This document shows positions 8,477-17,990 of a DNA stretch of 30,069 nucleotides, one piece after another. The notes under the pieces were generated by a model. It was not told the origin of the DNA and ran no database searches. It was given only the letters and a program-made list of their open reading frames with translations. The stretch's first letter is position 1, and every line of letters begins with the position of its first letter. Both the position numbers and the translations under genes were made by a program. Source of the stretch: Cudoniella acicularis (taxonomy: Eukaryota; Ascomycota; Leotiomycetes; Helotiales; Helotiaceae). The DNA lies in the NCBI GenBank assembly GCA_013054445.1, contig JAAMPI010000619.1, forward strand, positions 1-30,069, given 5' to 3'.

Positions 8477-10777
8477 AGTGATTGTATTTGGAGTTTGGAG
8501 AGGTATCGGACGAGCGATTTGATTAGGATTTTCTCTTCTTTTTTTGTTGTTTGTTTGTTACCTTCCCTTTGCATACGCACAGGAGTATCGCGGAGTCTGG
8601 GGTTCCACGGCAGTTGTAACCGTCGGTGGCGTTTTCAAGGAAAGACATGCATACATGCAATGCGCAATATTGAGATCGCATCGGATCATTTCTAGCGTTT
8701 CTTTTTTCCCCGGAGGTTTATCAGATCGAACCAGTCGCATCTCAGATATTTGTTTCAGTGCATGTAAGGGAGTGATAAGGGGAAAAGAAGAGATATGTGC
8801 GCAACTCTAATTATTGTATATATTTTTAAAAGATAGATAGACAGACGAGAATAATTCCTTTTGTGTTTGTTCAAGAGATGGTTAACACTCTGGGTGAAAT
8901 GAATTCCGATGCTCTCCTTGCTTCCACCTACTCGAGTATTCTGAAAATTTCCAACCCCTTACTTGAAGTTCCTTCCCAAACTCTCGAGTTCACACGCCGC
9001 TTTACCCTTTACCCCTTTTCCATTATCTCTTATCCCTTGTCCACATCTCGATTCTAAATTAGGGGAACGAGGAATAAAGTTTAAGGGTTGCGAACTTCGA
9101 ATTTAGTGTACTCTATCTATATCACTTAACCTACTTAAAAGGTCTAGCTTAAATTTTAGCACACCGCCACGATTTCTAGATTTGTGCTGAACAGCTTAAA
9201 TGGCAAATTTACTATGCTCTAATTGGTAACGATAGACGGTAGACAGCCTGGAGAGACTGGAGAGACTGGATTGTTTGTTTAAGGTTTAAGTTAAAGTTTT
9301 AGAAGGGAGAAGATATAGGGGGGGGTGGGGGAAGGTTAATTTAGCGAGCGGATGGATTCAGGGGTAGGGAAAGAAGTGGTGAAGGAAAGGGGGGTTCTAG
9401 ATTGTCTGCGCGAGAACTTTTAGTGATGAGAAGAGGGAGTAATCAACAATTAATAAACTTGCTTCGAGTTCAGGTCTCTGTAATTTGAAGATTCTATATA
9501 GAAGAGCTGACGCGTACAATCTCATATATGTCGAGTGATGAGCGAACAGTGATAAAAGCCTCGCTCGCGACGTCCCTGAATGAAATCAAATTATAACACA
9601 TGTATCAGAATTGCTTTCTTGTGTTTAAAACCCCGATTTTCGCGATTTGTTTTATTCACAGCCAGCCGGATAGAAATCTCACGGTGATGTGTTTATTCTT
9701 AATTGATGCGTACAAGGCGAGGGGGCATTATAGGGTAGAAGTCCCTGTAGTTTAGCGAGTCGCCCCCTATCCCTTCCACTGCGAGCGACCAACCTTGCAG
9801 GGCAAGGGTAAGGTACTTTATGATGAAAACACAACCACAATATACAGGTTCATAGAAGGACCCTTTCCTATAAAAGCCTAAATAAGTGCTTTAAAACTAA
9901 AAATCTTAGTTACTGTGAGTAATTGAAGGCTATAAGATGATTTTTAATTGTCCTACCCTTACTAAGTGGCATTTAAGGTATTGAATATAGTTTAAGCAGT
10001 ATTTGGAGTATTTGACGAAATTTCCATTCAAGGAATATTTATAAACTGATTAACTCTCGCCTATAGCAACCACTCCTCAGTTGAGGTAAGTGCACTAAAA
10101 TCCTGAAAATTCAGATTTTTTACTAACAAAACTAGGAAAGCTCTCTATTTACCGAAGATGACGATACTAATGACTTTCCTAAGCTTAAAACCGAAATTGA
10201 TATGATGAATGATGAAAGGCGATGTTGGTGTTAGAGCTTCTAGAGAAGATAACATGGTGTTGAGACTAGAATTTCTAGAGAAGGTGCGGTGATTGAGATT
10301 GCTAGATTAGCAGAGGATATAGAAGATGAAGGAATGGTAAACGGTTAAGCTAAAAGTTCTACCTCGAAAGACCCAATGGATGGAAATTTATCTCTTAAAA
10401 AGCGCACTTTCTAATTTTTGTCTATTTTCTCGCTGCGATGTGGGTCAGAGGAAGAGTGTTGTGGTAGAATATGCTACCCGGCCGCTGAGTGGCTGATACA
10501 ATGAAGTATCCTGCTTTGAATAGATCTTAAATGTAGAGGTTTGTGGGTTCACCAGGTTTTTCGGTCCTCAATTTCTTGCTGTGTGTAAGGAGATGGTTGT
10601 GAATCGAATGTGACAAGAAATACCGTACCTAAGTACGCCTGAGGTCGATCTGGGTCTCCGGAACTACCCCCTGACCAATCTGCAAACGCCCTGGCCTCGC
10701 GCTAAACTTTCAATTCCTCAGCCTGATCTAAAGAGTCACACTTTTATACTTTCGGCATCACAAAAAAACACCACGAA
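8477..10777. other. Long AT-rich intergenic region
   Basis: About 2.3 kb without a supported gene. Frames at 8495-8810 lie in the presumed 3' UTR of the glycosyltransferase. A short tandem (CTGGAGAGA about twice) lies near 9248-9268. A GC-richer island at about 9715-9810 contains CCCTTGCAGGG-like palindromic bits but matches no RNA gene known to me. The last 200 bp should hold the eIF2B promoter. Confidence 0.45.
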
Positions 10778-12180
10778 ATGCCATCCTCCAACCCTCCTAC
10801 GGCGGCAGGGCCGCCGAAACCAGATCCCCCAGCCGCGCAATCCGATGCGCCAAAGCTTTCGGGTGCCGAATTGAAGAAGCAAAAGCAAGCGGAGAAAGCT
10901 GCGAGGAGAGCTCAAGCAATCCAGGGAAAGCAAGCTGCCGCCCCCGCAATTGCAGCACCAGCACAGAGTACAGAAGCACCAAAAGGGCCAAAAGTTCAGC
11001 AACAAAAACGAAGAGGTTCGACTTTAGCGGCTCGGGATATCCCAACCAGATCTCAGAAAGCGGTCGCTGCTCCTGCGCCAGTTGAACCCAAGAAAGAAGA
11101 CAAAACTGTGGAATTCTTCAGGCATTTGTACAAGCCACGGATGACGAGTATTGCGGGCGCATCGAAGGATGTCCACCCCGCTGTACTGGCCCTGGGGTTA
11201 CAGATGAGCAATTATACAATTTGTGGCAGCTGCGCGAGACTAGTTGCGACACTGCAGGCATTCAAACGGGTAGGTGTCTTTTTTAATGTCTGAGCTATTC
11301 CAAACTGATAACCCCCAAGGTTATCGAATCATATACAACCCCCCCAGGCAATTCTCTAACTAGGCATCTCACCTCCCACGTCCTCTCACCACAAATTGAA
11401 TACCTTGCATCATGTCGACCACTGTCTATATCGATGGGAAATGCGATTCGGTGGCTGAAGCTCGAAATTTCCAAAGTCGACATCAATACACCAGATACTA
11501 CGGCCAAGGCCGATCTTTGTGAGGCAATCGATGTCTTTATTCGGGAGAGAGTCACATTTGCGGACCAGGTTATTGCCTCGAGTGCTGCTGAGAGGATTAA
11601 AGATGGCGATGTTATCCTGACATATGCTAAGAGTAGCATCGTTCAAAAATCCTTGGTCAAAGCGCACGAAGATGGAAAGAAATTCCGTGTCATTGTCGTC
11701 GATTCCAGACCGTTACACGAAGGAAAGCATTTAGCAGCGGCATTGGCTGATTTGGGAATTGAGGTCAAATATTGCTTGATCAATGGATTGAGTCACAATA
11801 TACAGGACGCAACAAAGGTTTTGTTGGGCGCTCACGCAATGATGAGTAATGGGAGATTGTTTTCCAGGATCGGAACAGCCCTGGTTGCAATGGAAGCAAA
11901 TGAGGCAGACAAGCCAGTCCTGGTGCTCTGTGAGACAATCAAATTCACAGAAAGGGTGGCCTTAGATTCGATCGTTCATAACGAAATCGCACCAGCCGAC
12001 GAGTTAATCATTCCTGGCGGTGCTTTGGAGAATTGGGCTGATATGAAGAAACTCCAACTCTGCAATCCGATGTACGATGTTACGCCAGCGGAGTACATTC
12101 AAATGATCGTCACTGAATCTGGGAATGTACCGCCAACATCAGTACCAGTTTTACATCGGTTGGGGAATGAGAGCCAGTAG
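10778..12180 (+). CDS. GCD2: Translation initiation factor eIF2B subunit delta
   Basis: Regulatory subunit of the eIF2B guanine-nucleotide exchange factor, which recharges eIF2 with GTP in the cytosol and senses phosphorylated eIF2. Exon 1 is 10778-11269 and exon 2 is 11320-12180, with a 50-nt intron (GTAGGT...CTGATAACCCCCAAG, phase 0) joining LQAFKR to VIESYTTPPG; the product is 450 residues. The N-terminal 120 residues are Ala/Pro/Lys-rich with a helical KKQKQAEKAARRAQ stretch, as in other delta subunits. The C-terminal alpha/beta/delta-type regulatory fold shows SMGNAIRWLK (about 201-210), DGDVILTYAKSSIVQKSL, RVIVVDSRPLHEGKHLA, GAHAMMSNGRLFSRIGT and the NPMYDVTPAEYIQMIVTE terminus. Start is the first Met of the frame. 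It converges with the complex I gene at 12498. Confidence 0.95.
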
Positions 12181-12497
12181 AGCTGCAGCCAGTATCGTCT
12201 TAGATGCTTCACAAGTTATGTGGGTTAAAAATGTAGTTGCATGGAATTGCGGGATGGGATTGTTGCTTGGGACGTCCTAGAAGAGGCGGGCGTTTTGGGA
12301 AGGGAAGATGTACGATGAGCATGTTGGAGACCCGGTTGCATTTGTAGATATCACTGCACCTTGGCGAAAGGAACTTTCCATGACTGAGCTCGCATTGGCA
12401 TACCACTTATGAATATCGCCTGATCTTCTTTGTACACTCTCCTCCATCCCGGATTCATGGGCCTCTAACATGCGCTTTCTCTCATTCTGTCCCAGCT
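12181..12497. other. Convergent 3' intergenic region
   Basis: 317 bp between the stop codons of the eIF2B delta gene (plus) and the complex I subunit gene (minus). Presumably holds both 3' UTRs. Small overlapping frames on both strands are not supported. Confidence 0.5.
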
Positions 12498-12899
12498 TTA
12501 TGACTCCTCGCCCAATGCTTCCCGCTCCGCTCTTCTCGCCCTCTTCTCCAACAAGCTATGCCGCCTCGCCTGCAAGATCGCCTGCTGTCGTTCCTCAACA
12601 CCCAGAAGCCAGTACCCGAAACTTGCGCCCAGGCCGCCGTAGAGAGGGTATCCCCAGAGAGAGCCGCGGTTGAAAAATGGTCGCATTTCGATGCCGAGTT
12701 GCCAGAAGCGGACCGCGACGCCTATTTGATGCCATTGTTGTTAGCTAACTGTCTCTCTCGACGCAGGAGAGCTCAATTCATGCAATCGCAGTAGGGGAAT
12801 GGCAGATCGCGAGGGCGCGGAGAAACGAAGACGGATTTGAGGGTGGAATGAGGAGGGGATCATACCGAAGCCCGTCCAGAAAAGGACCTTGTGAACCAT
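12498..12899 (-). CDS. Small complex I subunit (NI9M / 9.5 kDa-type NADH-ubiquinone oxidoreductase subunit)
   Basis: Accessory membrane-arm subunit of mitochondrial NADH dehydrogenase, by resemblance to fungal 9.5 kDa/NI9M proteins. Exon 1 is 12866-12899 (start MVHKVLFWTGFG) and exon 2 is 12498-12721. The 144-nt intron (12722-12865) has donor GTATGA and acceptor AATAG, phase 1. The product is 85 residues: an N-terminal hydrophobic segment, VAVRFWQLGIEMRPFF, then LWGYPLYGGLGASFGYWL and a highly charged helical tail (LEKRARRAEREALGEES). The unspliced first exon alone would read into meaningless sequence, and the splice restores the conserved FG.AVR.WQLGIE block. Neighbours are housekeeping genes. 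The family call is from memory of the motif pattern. Confidence 0.78.
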
Positions 12900-13440
12900 C
12901 TTGTCTTGCTTTCTTTGTTTTCTCGAGGCGTGTAGAAGTTCGTCGCCGAGCAGCGCGCTCGCAATGGATTGGTAGTGTGAGCTTGATGTTCCTATCCCCT
13001 CACAATAGCTGTTCTTAGATATCTCGTCGTCCAAATCGGTAGCTCAAGCTCCTCGCTAGTGTCCAATTGGCACGTGACCTGAAAATTCTTAAATCCGAAC
13101 TCCGAAATTCTATTGCAGAGACACCAAGAGTTACTATTTAAACGAAACACTAGCTCAATATTGGCTACGGCCGGCAGTCGGATCACGGACACCGTCCCGT
13201 ACCAACGGGACCCAAAATTGATTCTGGAGGCCTCCACAACATCCACCATCTTGCGATCCAGTTGATGACCCAGTTCCCCTGTCTAGAACCATCAATCCAA
13301 ATCCCTTCAACGGTGCAAAGGTTGAATCCAATCCATATCTTCAAATTTCACACACTCCCAGCGCGAATCCCTTCTTCCGCCAAGACGACAAAGAGACAGC
13401 ATTCACAGGGACTGATGACCTAAGGGGGGACAACGAGACC
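12900..13440. promoter_or_regulatory. Divergent promoter region, complex I subunit / Shg1-like gene
   Basis: About 540 bp between the two divergent start codons, so it should contain both promoters and leaders. Minus-strand frames here (12992-13249, 13341-13529) show no motifs. No TATA-like element stands out. Confidence 0.5.
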
Positions 13441-15712
13441 GTGGCGATGGCGCCTTCAAAGAGCGCTGCGACAGGCAGGAAGAAGTTAAAGACATCTGAT
13501 CTACCACTGTCTTCTGCGACAAGGGGCACGATCGATACCCTGGCGCATCAATTTAAGAAGAAGGGTGGTTTTGATCAATTGCGAAAAGATGTTTGGAATG
13601 AGCTGGAAACCAGCGTATGGCTTGCCCTTCCCCTTTAGAATCTTTCTACTTTTGATACGTACCCATTGAGTGTTTCAATGCTAAGTTTAGATTACATAGG
13701 ACGTCGCGACTCAATTAGAGAAGAACCTCATCAAAGTCGCTGAAGCAGAGCTCGAAAAGAATCCCGAACAGCTTCTCAAACTCGACCGTGGCAAGGCTGC
13801 GCTTCTTATTGAAGGCGCAGCTGAGAGAGGTGGTGCCTACGATGATGTCGAAGCAATGGTCGACAAGCTCTTGGATAGACACATGGCTGAAATTGAAGCT
13901 GGCGTACGCGCATTGAGGGCTAAGGAGATTGGTGTTGAGGCTGCTGCGCTTGAGAAGGAGAGGGGAAGCAAAACAGATGAACAGTATGCTGCGGAGGCCG
14001 ACCAACGCCGTGAATATAGAGAGGCAAAGAGACAAGCTGTCAGGGCTAAGGAGCGTGAGGCGCTGGATGAGAAGAAACGAGCTGAACGAGCTAAGAGAAA
14101 GGAAGAGGAGAAGAGAGTTGAAGCTGAGCAGGAGAAGAGACGCCTCGAGCGGGAGGCTAGGAGAAAGGCTGAACGTGAGCGCGAAGAAGAGAAGGAGAAG
14201 GAGCTGCGCGAACGGGACCGTGAGCGGGATCGAGAGAGGGATAGGGGACGAGATCGTGATCGAGAGAGAGACCGTGAGAGGGATCGCGAAAGGGACCGCG
14301 ATGATCGTTACAGAAGACATGACGACGACTCTACTCGCAGAACCTCTACGAGGGATGCCAAGGATTCGACGAAGAAGCCCGAGCTCTCAGAAGAGGAGGT
14401 TAAGCGTCTTGAGCAAGAAGCTCTGAATGATTTACTGAAGGAAGGCAAACGTGTTGCACAGCGTTCCCGACATACAATAGAACTCGAAGTCGACGAGAGT
14501 CTGGCACCACCTCCTCGAAAATCTGCACCAGCTTCTGCCATCATACCGATCTCTAAAGACTCGCCTTCCAAAGCTCCTGAGGTTAAGAAAATCCCTACAG
14601 CTCCAAAAGCTGCTAGGGTTGATGCGGATGGATTCAAGACACCTCTACCAAAATCTATCGAGGATGAGAAGCTAGACAGTCGTGACCGACGAAGTAGTCA
14701 TAGGAGTCGCAGCCGGGATCGAGCATCAGTCCGCCGTTCAAGCAGAAGTCGAAGCCGCCGTCGCCGGGACAGCAGAGACAGAGAATCTGTTCGATCTTCC
14801 AAACGAGACAGCCCAGAGCGCGAGAAAGGTTCCTCGCGTGCCCGTAGAGACAGTCGGGATAGGGATGATCGTCGCCGCGATGATAGCAGGGATCGGCGAC
14901 GTCGAGACAGCAGGGACCGCCGTCATCGTGACCGCTCTAGATCTCGATCCCGGGACAGGAGACGCAGTTACCGTGCCGACAGCAGAAGCCGAGATGATCG
15001 ACGTGATAGAGACAGAGATCGTGTTCGGGCACCAAGTCCTCGTATCAGCAGAGAAGAAGCTGAGGAAATCAAACTTCAGGGGATTAGAGAACGGGAAGAG
15101 GATGCCAGGCAATGGGGTGCCGCAAGAAAAGCCGCCGAAGAGAGGGGTGAACACCTTACTTGGAATGAGTGGAAGAAAGAATATGATAGGTCGAAAGCAA
15201 AAGATAAAGAAGCTGCTGGTCCAAGTACCGATAAGGAAATACCCACCGGTCCTCGACGCCGCGATTCAAGGGAGAGAGATCGGCATTCACGAACAGACCG
15301 AAGCAGATCTCGACCACCAACTGGCAGGAGAGGAAGCCGTATCGAGCGTTCCACAAGCCCTATCAACATCGATCGTTATGTCCCTGGAGCAACTAGACGA
15401 ACCAGCACAACTCATCGGGACAGGAGTCGCTCACGAGACAGACGCACTCGGGATGACGACAAAAGCAGAAAGCGCTCAAGATCTCGAGATAGGAGTCGCC
15501 GTCGGGATAGGTCACGAGACAGAGACAGGAAGGTTCGCAGCCGTAGCCGGAGCTATACCAGACGTGATAGGGATCGTGATAGGGATAGGGATAGGAGAAG
15601 CAGATCAAGGGATCGAGACAGGGATCGTGAGCGCCGCCGTGAACGGTCTCGAAGCCGGGATAGGAGAAGAAGCAGATCGCGAGGCAGCAGGAGGGAATCA
15701 AGGCGCGATTGA
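13441..15712 (+). CDS. SHG1: COMPASS (Set1C) component Shg1-domain protein with RS/RD-rich tail
   Basis: Probable nuclear subunit of the Set1/COMPASS histone H3K4 methyltransferase complex. Exon 1 is 13441-13614 and exon 2 is 13700-15712, with an 85-nt intron (GTATGG...TACATAG, phase 0) joining ELETS to DVATQLE; the product is 728 residues. The Shg1/BOD1-like domain covers about residues 20-125: TLAHQFKKKGGFDQLRKDVW, then LLKLDRGKAALLIEGAAERG and EAMVDKLLDRHM. A charged coiled-coil (about 150-240) leads into RERDRERDRE-type repeats, a mid segment with KSAPASAI, and a long Arg-Ser/Arg-Asp region to the end. Yeast Shg1 is only the short domain, so the tail is a major extension. Start is an ATG in frame with the domain; a second Met two codons later is also possible. 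Confidence 0.88.
14200..14310 (+). repeat. Arg-Asp/Glu codon repeat in the Shg1-like gene
   Basis: Imperfect six-base units (CGNGAY/CGNGAG types) encode RDRERDRE runs. Similar tracts recur at about 14860-15030 and 15560-15690. Codon variation within units shows selection on the peptide rather than recent slippage. Confidence 0.75.
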
Positions 15713-16370
15713 GTGTGTAGCGATAAGCTTCTGGGGAGAATTCAGCTGAGATGAATTGAGGAAACGAATGTAATATTATAGCAAATAAGAAGCATATGAT
15801 CGGCAGCCCTTTCCAGCAAATGAAAAGATTTCACTGCCAGCAAATTCTGAGTGGTACCGTATAAGTTAATGCTCGTTGGTTTGCGCGATACTTACTAATT
15901 AAGCCTTTAGAATATAGATGAAAAGATTAATAGGGTCATTGACTTTCTAAATATCTCAGTATTTATGAATAATTTAGTAGTGTAGTTAGGTAGTACAGCC
16001 AGATAGTATGCCACTTTTTCTCCGTATCCAGGAAACTGCAAGAATCAATAATGGAACAAAGGCTTCCACTGTTTATGTTAGGTATAGTATAAACCAAATT
16101 CAATCTCTACAGTACTTTGGTGCATTTGCCAGAGTGTGTACAGGTTGTCGGGGAGGCGGGAGTTAAGCGAACCCCTATCTCCACAATAGAGAGATTCTCG
16201 GCTACCTACTCCACCCTATTATATTATTTCACGCAATAATATACTCGTATTGTGTCCTTTTATTCCATAACTATTTGAATGATTTGCCAACTATAGACAT
16301 CAACGATATACACAGTAGCTCAGATAACATATCCACTTCAACAGCCAGACATTGGATTGTCTGATTGTGG
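15713..16370. other. AT-rich intergenic region with repeat remnants
   Basis: About 660 bp with the 3' end of the Shg1-like gene. A TATGTTAGGTATAG stretch at about 16073-16090 is shared with the element end at about 23350. One copy of a dispersed repeat lies at 16150-16212. No gene seen. Confidence 0.5.
16150..16212 (+). repeat. Dispersed repeat, copy 1
   Basis: Contains GAGTTAAGCGAACCCCTATCTCC then a variant middle and TTCTCGGCTACC. It aligns with 17711-17770 over about 45 bp in direct orientation, with mostly transition differences. Confidence 0.7.
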
Positions 16371-16712
16371 TCAGACGATAATGATTTTCAAGCATGCTTC
16401 TCTTGCAGTTAATAAAACCTCGGAATTTAAATCCCCTAATTTCAAGTGTGCACTTTCTTTCTCGTTTCTAACCAGCTCAGGGATGTCGAATCCCAATACT
16501 TCTGAGTACAAAAGAATGTGTAAAGACAGTCTTCCATCCTGATTCCTGACCAGACATTCCAACTCAATTCCACAACCGACCAAACTCCGACACCTATAAA
16601 ACTTGCCAAACAAACCAAGGGAGTCCAATGTGGCAATGCCAAGAGACCTCCCCACCCTGTCGCGAAGTCTTTTGTCAGCCTGCGGATGCTTAACCAGTTC
16701 TACAATAAACAC
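16371..16712 (-). other. Unassigned open frame without ATG
   Basis: A 113-codon open frame on the minus strand beginning with GTG inside the last exon of the small cysteine-rich gene (overlap 16690-16712, different frame) and ending at 16371. The peptide has normal-looking composition (KRLRDRVGRSLGIATLDSL, ELECLVRNQDGRLSLHILL) but matches no family I know. It might be an alternatively spliced 3' part of the cysteine-rich gene, a remnant, or chance. Confidence 0.25.
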
Positions 16713-16904
16713 ACTTCCTCTGTCTACAGCTGCTGCACTTGCTGCCTACGTTCCAGTTCATACATGCGCACTTGTATTCAAAGTTAGCCTCTGCAATATG
16801 TACAGGAGTCCCTCGTCCACGACAAGTATATTATCGAGGCGGTTAATTGTTAAGTTGTTCATACTCATTGGAATTGATCTCTCCCGTGGTTCAAAATATT
16901 CCAT
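16690..16904 (-). CDS. Small cysteine-rich (zinc-ribbon-like) protein, 46 residues
   Basis: The frame exists only after splicing. Coding exon a is 16865-16904 (MEYFEPRERSIPM plus one base) and exon b is 16690-16790. The 74-nt intron (16791-16864) has donor GTATGA, branch-like TTAACAA/TTAACC and acceptor TTGCAG, phase 1. The C-terminal half reads FEYKCACMNWNVG then SKCSSCRQRKCVYC, that is CxC-x8-CxxC-x4-CxxC: six cysteines in zinc-binding spacing. This resembles small leotiomycete proteins with a W/YxCxC...CxxCxxxxCxxC core, as far as I recall; function unknown. No signal peptide. A further intron in the leader is likely, because a clean donor (CAG|GTAAGT at about 17018-17023) and acceptor (CTAACAG at about 16917) lie just upstream. 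Unusual for its tiny size, so expression evidence would decide. Confidence 0.6.
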
Positions 16905-16916
16905 TTGTGATCCTGT

Positions 16917-17022
16917 TAGATAGGAATTAGCACCATATTTATGTGATTAGAGTAATAGATGCAGGTTCGAGTGGTCAGGGTAAATTGGAGAAGATCAAAC
17001 CAATAAAATTACTTACCTGACG
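16917..17022 (-). other. Probable 5' leader intron of the small cysteine-rich gene
   Basis: On the minus strand CAG|GTAAGTAATTTT starts the interval and TATCTAACAG|GATC ends it, about 106 nt, 12 bases before the proposed ATG. An upstream ATG (ATGGGTCCTC, at about 17072) opens an 18-codon frame into this junction that soon stops after splicing, so it would be a short upstream frame. Confidence 0.5.
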
Positions 17023-17990
17023 GTGAACTGAGAACTGCTTCACAGTATCTTGTGGAGAAAGAGGACCCATCGTAGCTTAGGTTGGCTGGAGGTAAGTTTT
17101 TGACGTGTGTAGTTTGTGCGGTTGGTCTTGGTAAGGTGATGAGGCGATGAGGTGATGAGGGGACACTTGTGTTTCGAAGCGAATATTTGAAGGGTCAGAT
17201 GTGCGTGCGTTGAATTAATGAGATGGGCGGAAATATCTGGGTCTGGAAGCAGCTTATATACATGAAAACTGGAGGATCGTGTGTAGAGAGAATTTGGTGT
17301 GGTAACTTCGGGTTTTAGCGCCAGACTCGGGGATTTTATTGTTGGTGTTTTAGTGTTTACGATGCTGTAGTGAAAACAACGGGGAATCGCGTCACTCGGA
17401 CAGAAAAAATACACAACTAGCCGCCATTTCTTTATCTTCTGACAACCTCGCGAGCTGGCCGGCGCATCAAAACTCAGTGTTAACGGTCTTCAGGCGGGTT
17501 TTAGGTGATAAAATAGGTCAATAGTATATCTAGCGTTTCCTGAGTCGCCATTTGGGGAATGGGGACCGATGCTATTCCAATCCTCGTGTGAATGAAAATC
17601 GGGAATGGGGATTTTGGGTTCGTTGACACCAAGTGATCGTGAATTTGGCGAGTTTCTTGATCTCTTCATTGAATTGGCTCAATATCTTGGGGTTGAGATA
17701 GGTAGAGTCGCAAGGAGTAATTAAGCGAAACCCTGTCTCCGTAATAGGGGAATTTTCGGCTACCAATATCCTGCAATCTTTTTTCGTACCTTCCTGTGAA
17801 AATCATACAAGTTATATTGTGTTTCTCAACTGCTTTGTTGTCATCATGTGCTCTCGTAGACGTGGATTTATTCGACTTTTTATCTGTTTCTCCAGACATT
17901 CTTATTCAGAGTCTACACTTCCTCAACCTTCTCATTTCTTTATAAATCCATGTCTCCATACTGAAACAGAAAAGAGATTGATTGAAAACA
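17023..17990. other. Intergenic region upstream of the small cysteine-rich gene
   Basis: About 970 bp. Contains a short GATGAGG tandem (about 17137-17160), a second copy of the dispersed repeat (17711-17770) and the 3' flank of the membrane-protein gene. A 124-codon minus-strand frame at 17040-17414 overlaps the presumed leader and has no motif. Confidence 0.45.
17711..17770 (+). repeat. Dispersed repeat, copy 2
   Basis: Contains GAGTAATTAAGCGAAACCC, TCTCCGTAATAGGGG and TTTTCGGCTACC; partner of 16150-16212 about 1.55 kb away. Too short to classify. Confidence 0.7.

Noticed and set aside
9715..9815. GC-rich island suspected to be a structured RNA gene
   Set aside because: No consistent stem set or known RNA motif could be found by eye.
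13715..14320. 201-codon minus-strand frame rich in Leu/Ser
   Set aside because: Antisense of the charged coiled-coil codons of the Shg1-like gene; apparent membrane character is an artefact.
14682..15749. 355-codon open frame overlapping the Shg1-like gene
   Set aside because: It is another frame of the Arg-Asp/Ser repeat, kept free of stops by the codon composition; it has no start context or family motif.
16960..16980. GGTTCGAGTGG resembling a tRNA B box
   Set aside because: The consensus end CC is missing, there is no A box at a suitable distance, and it lies inside a probable intron.
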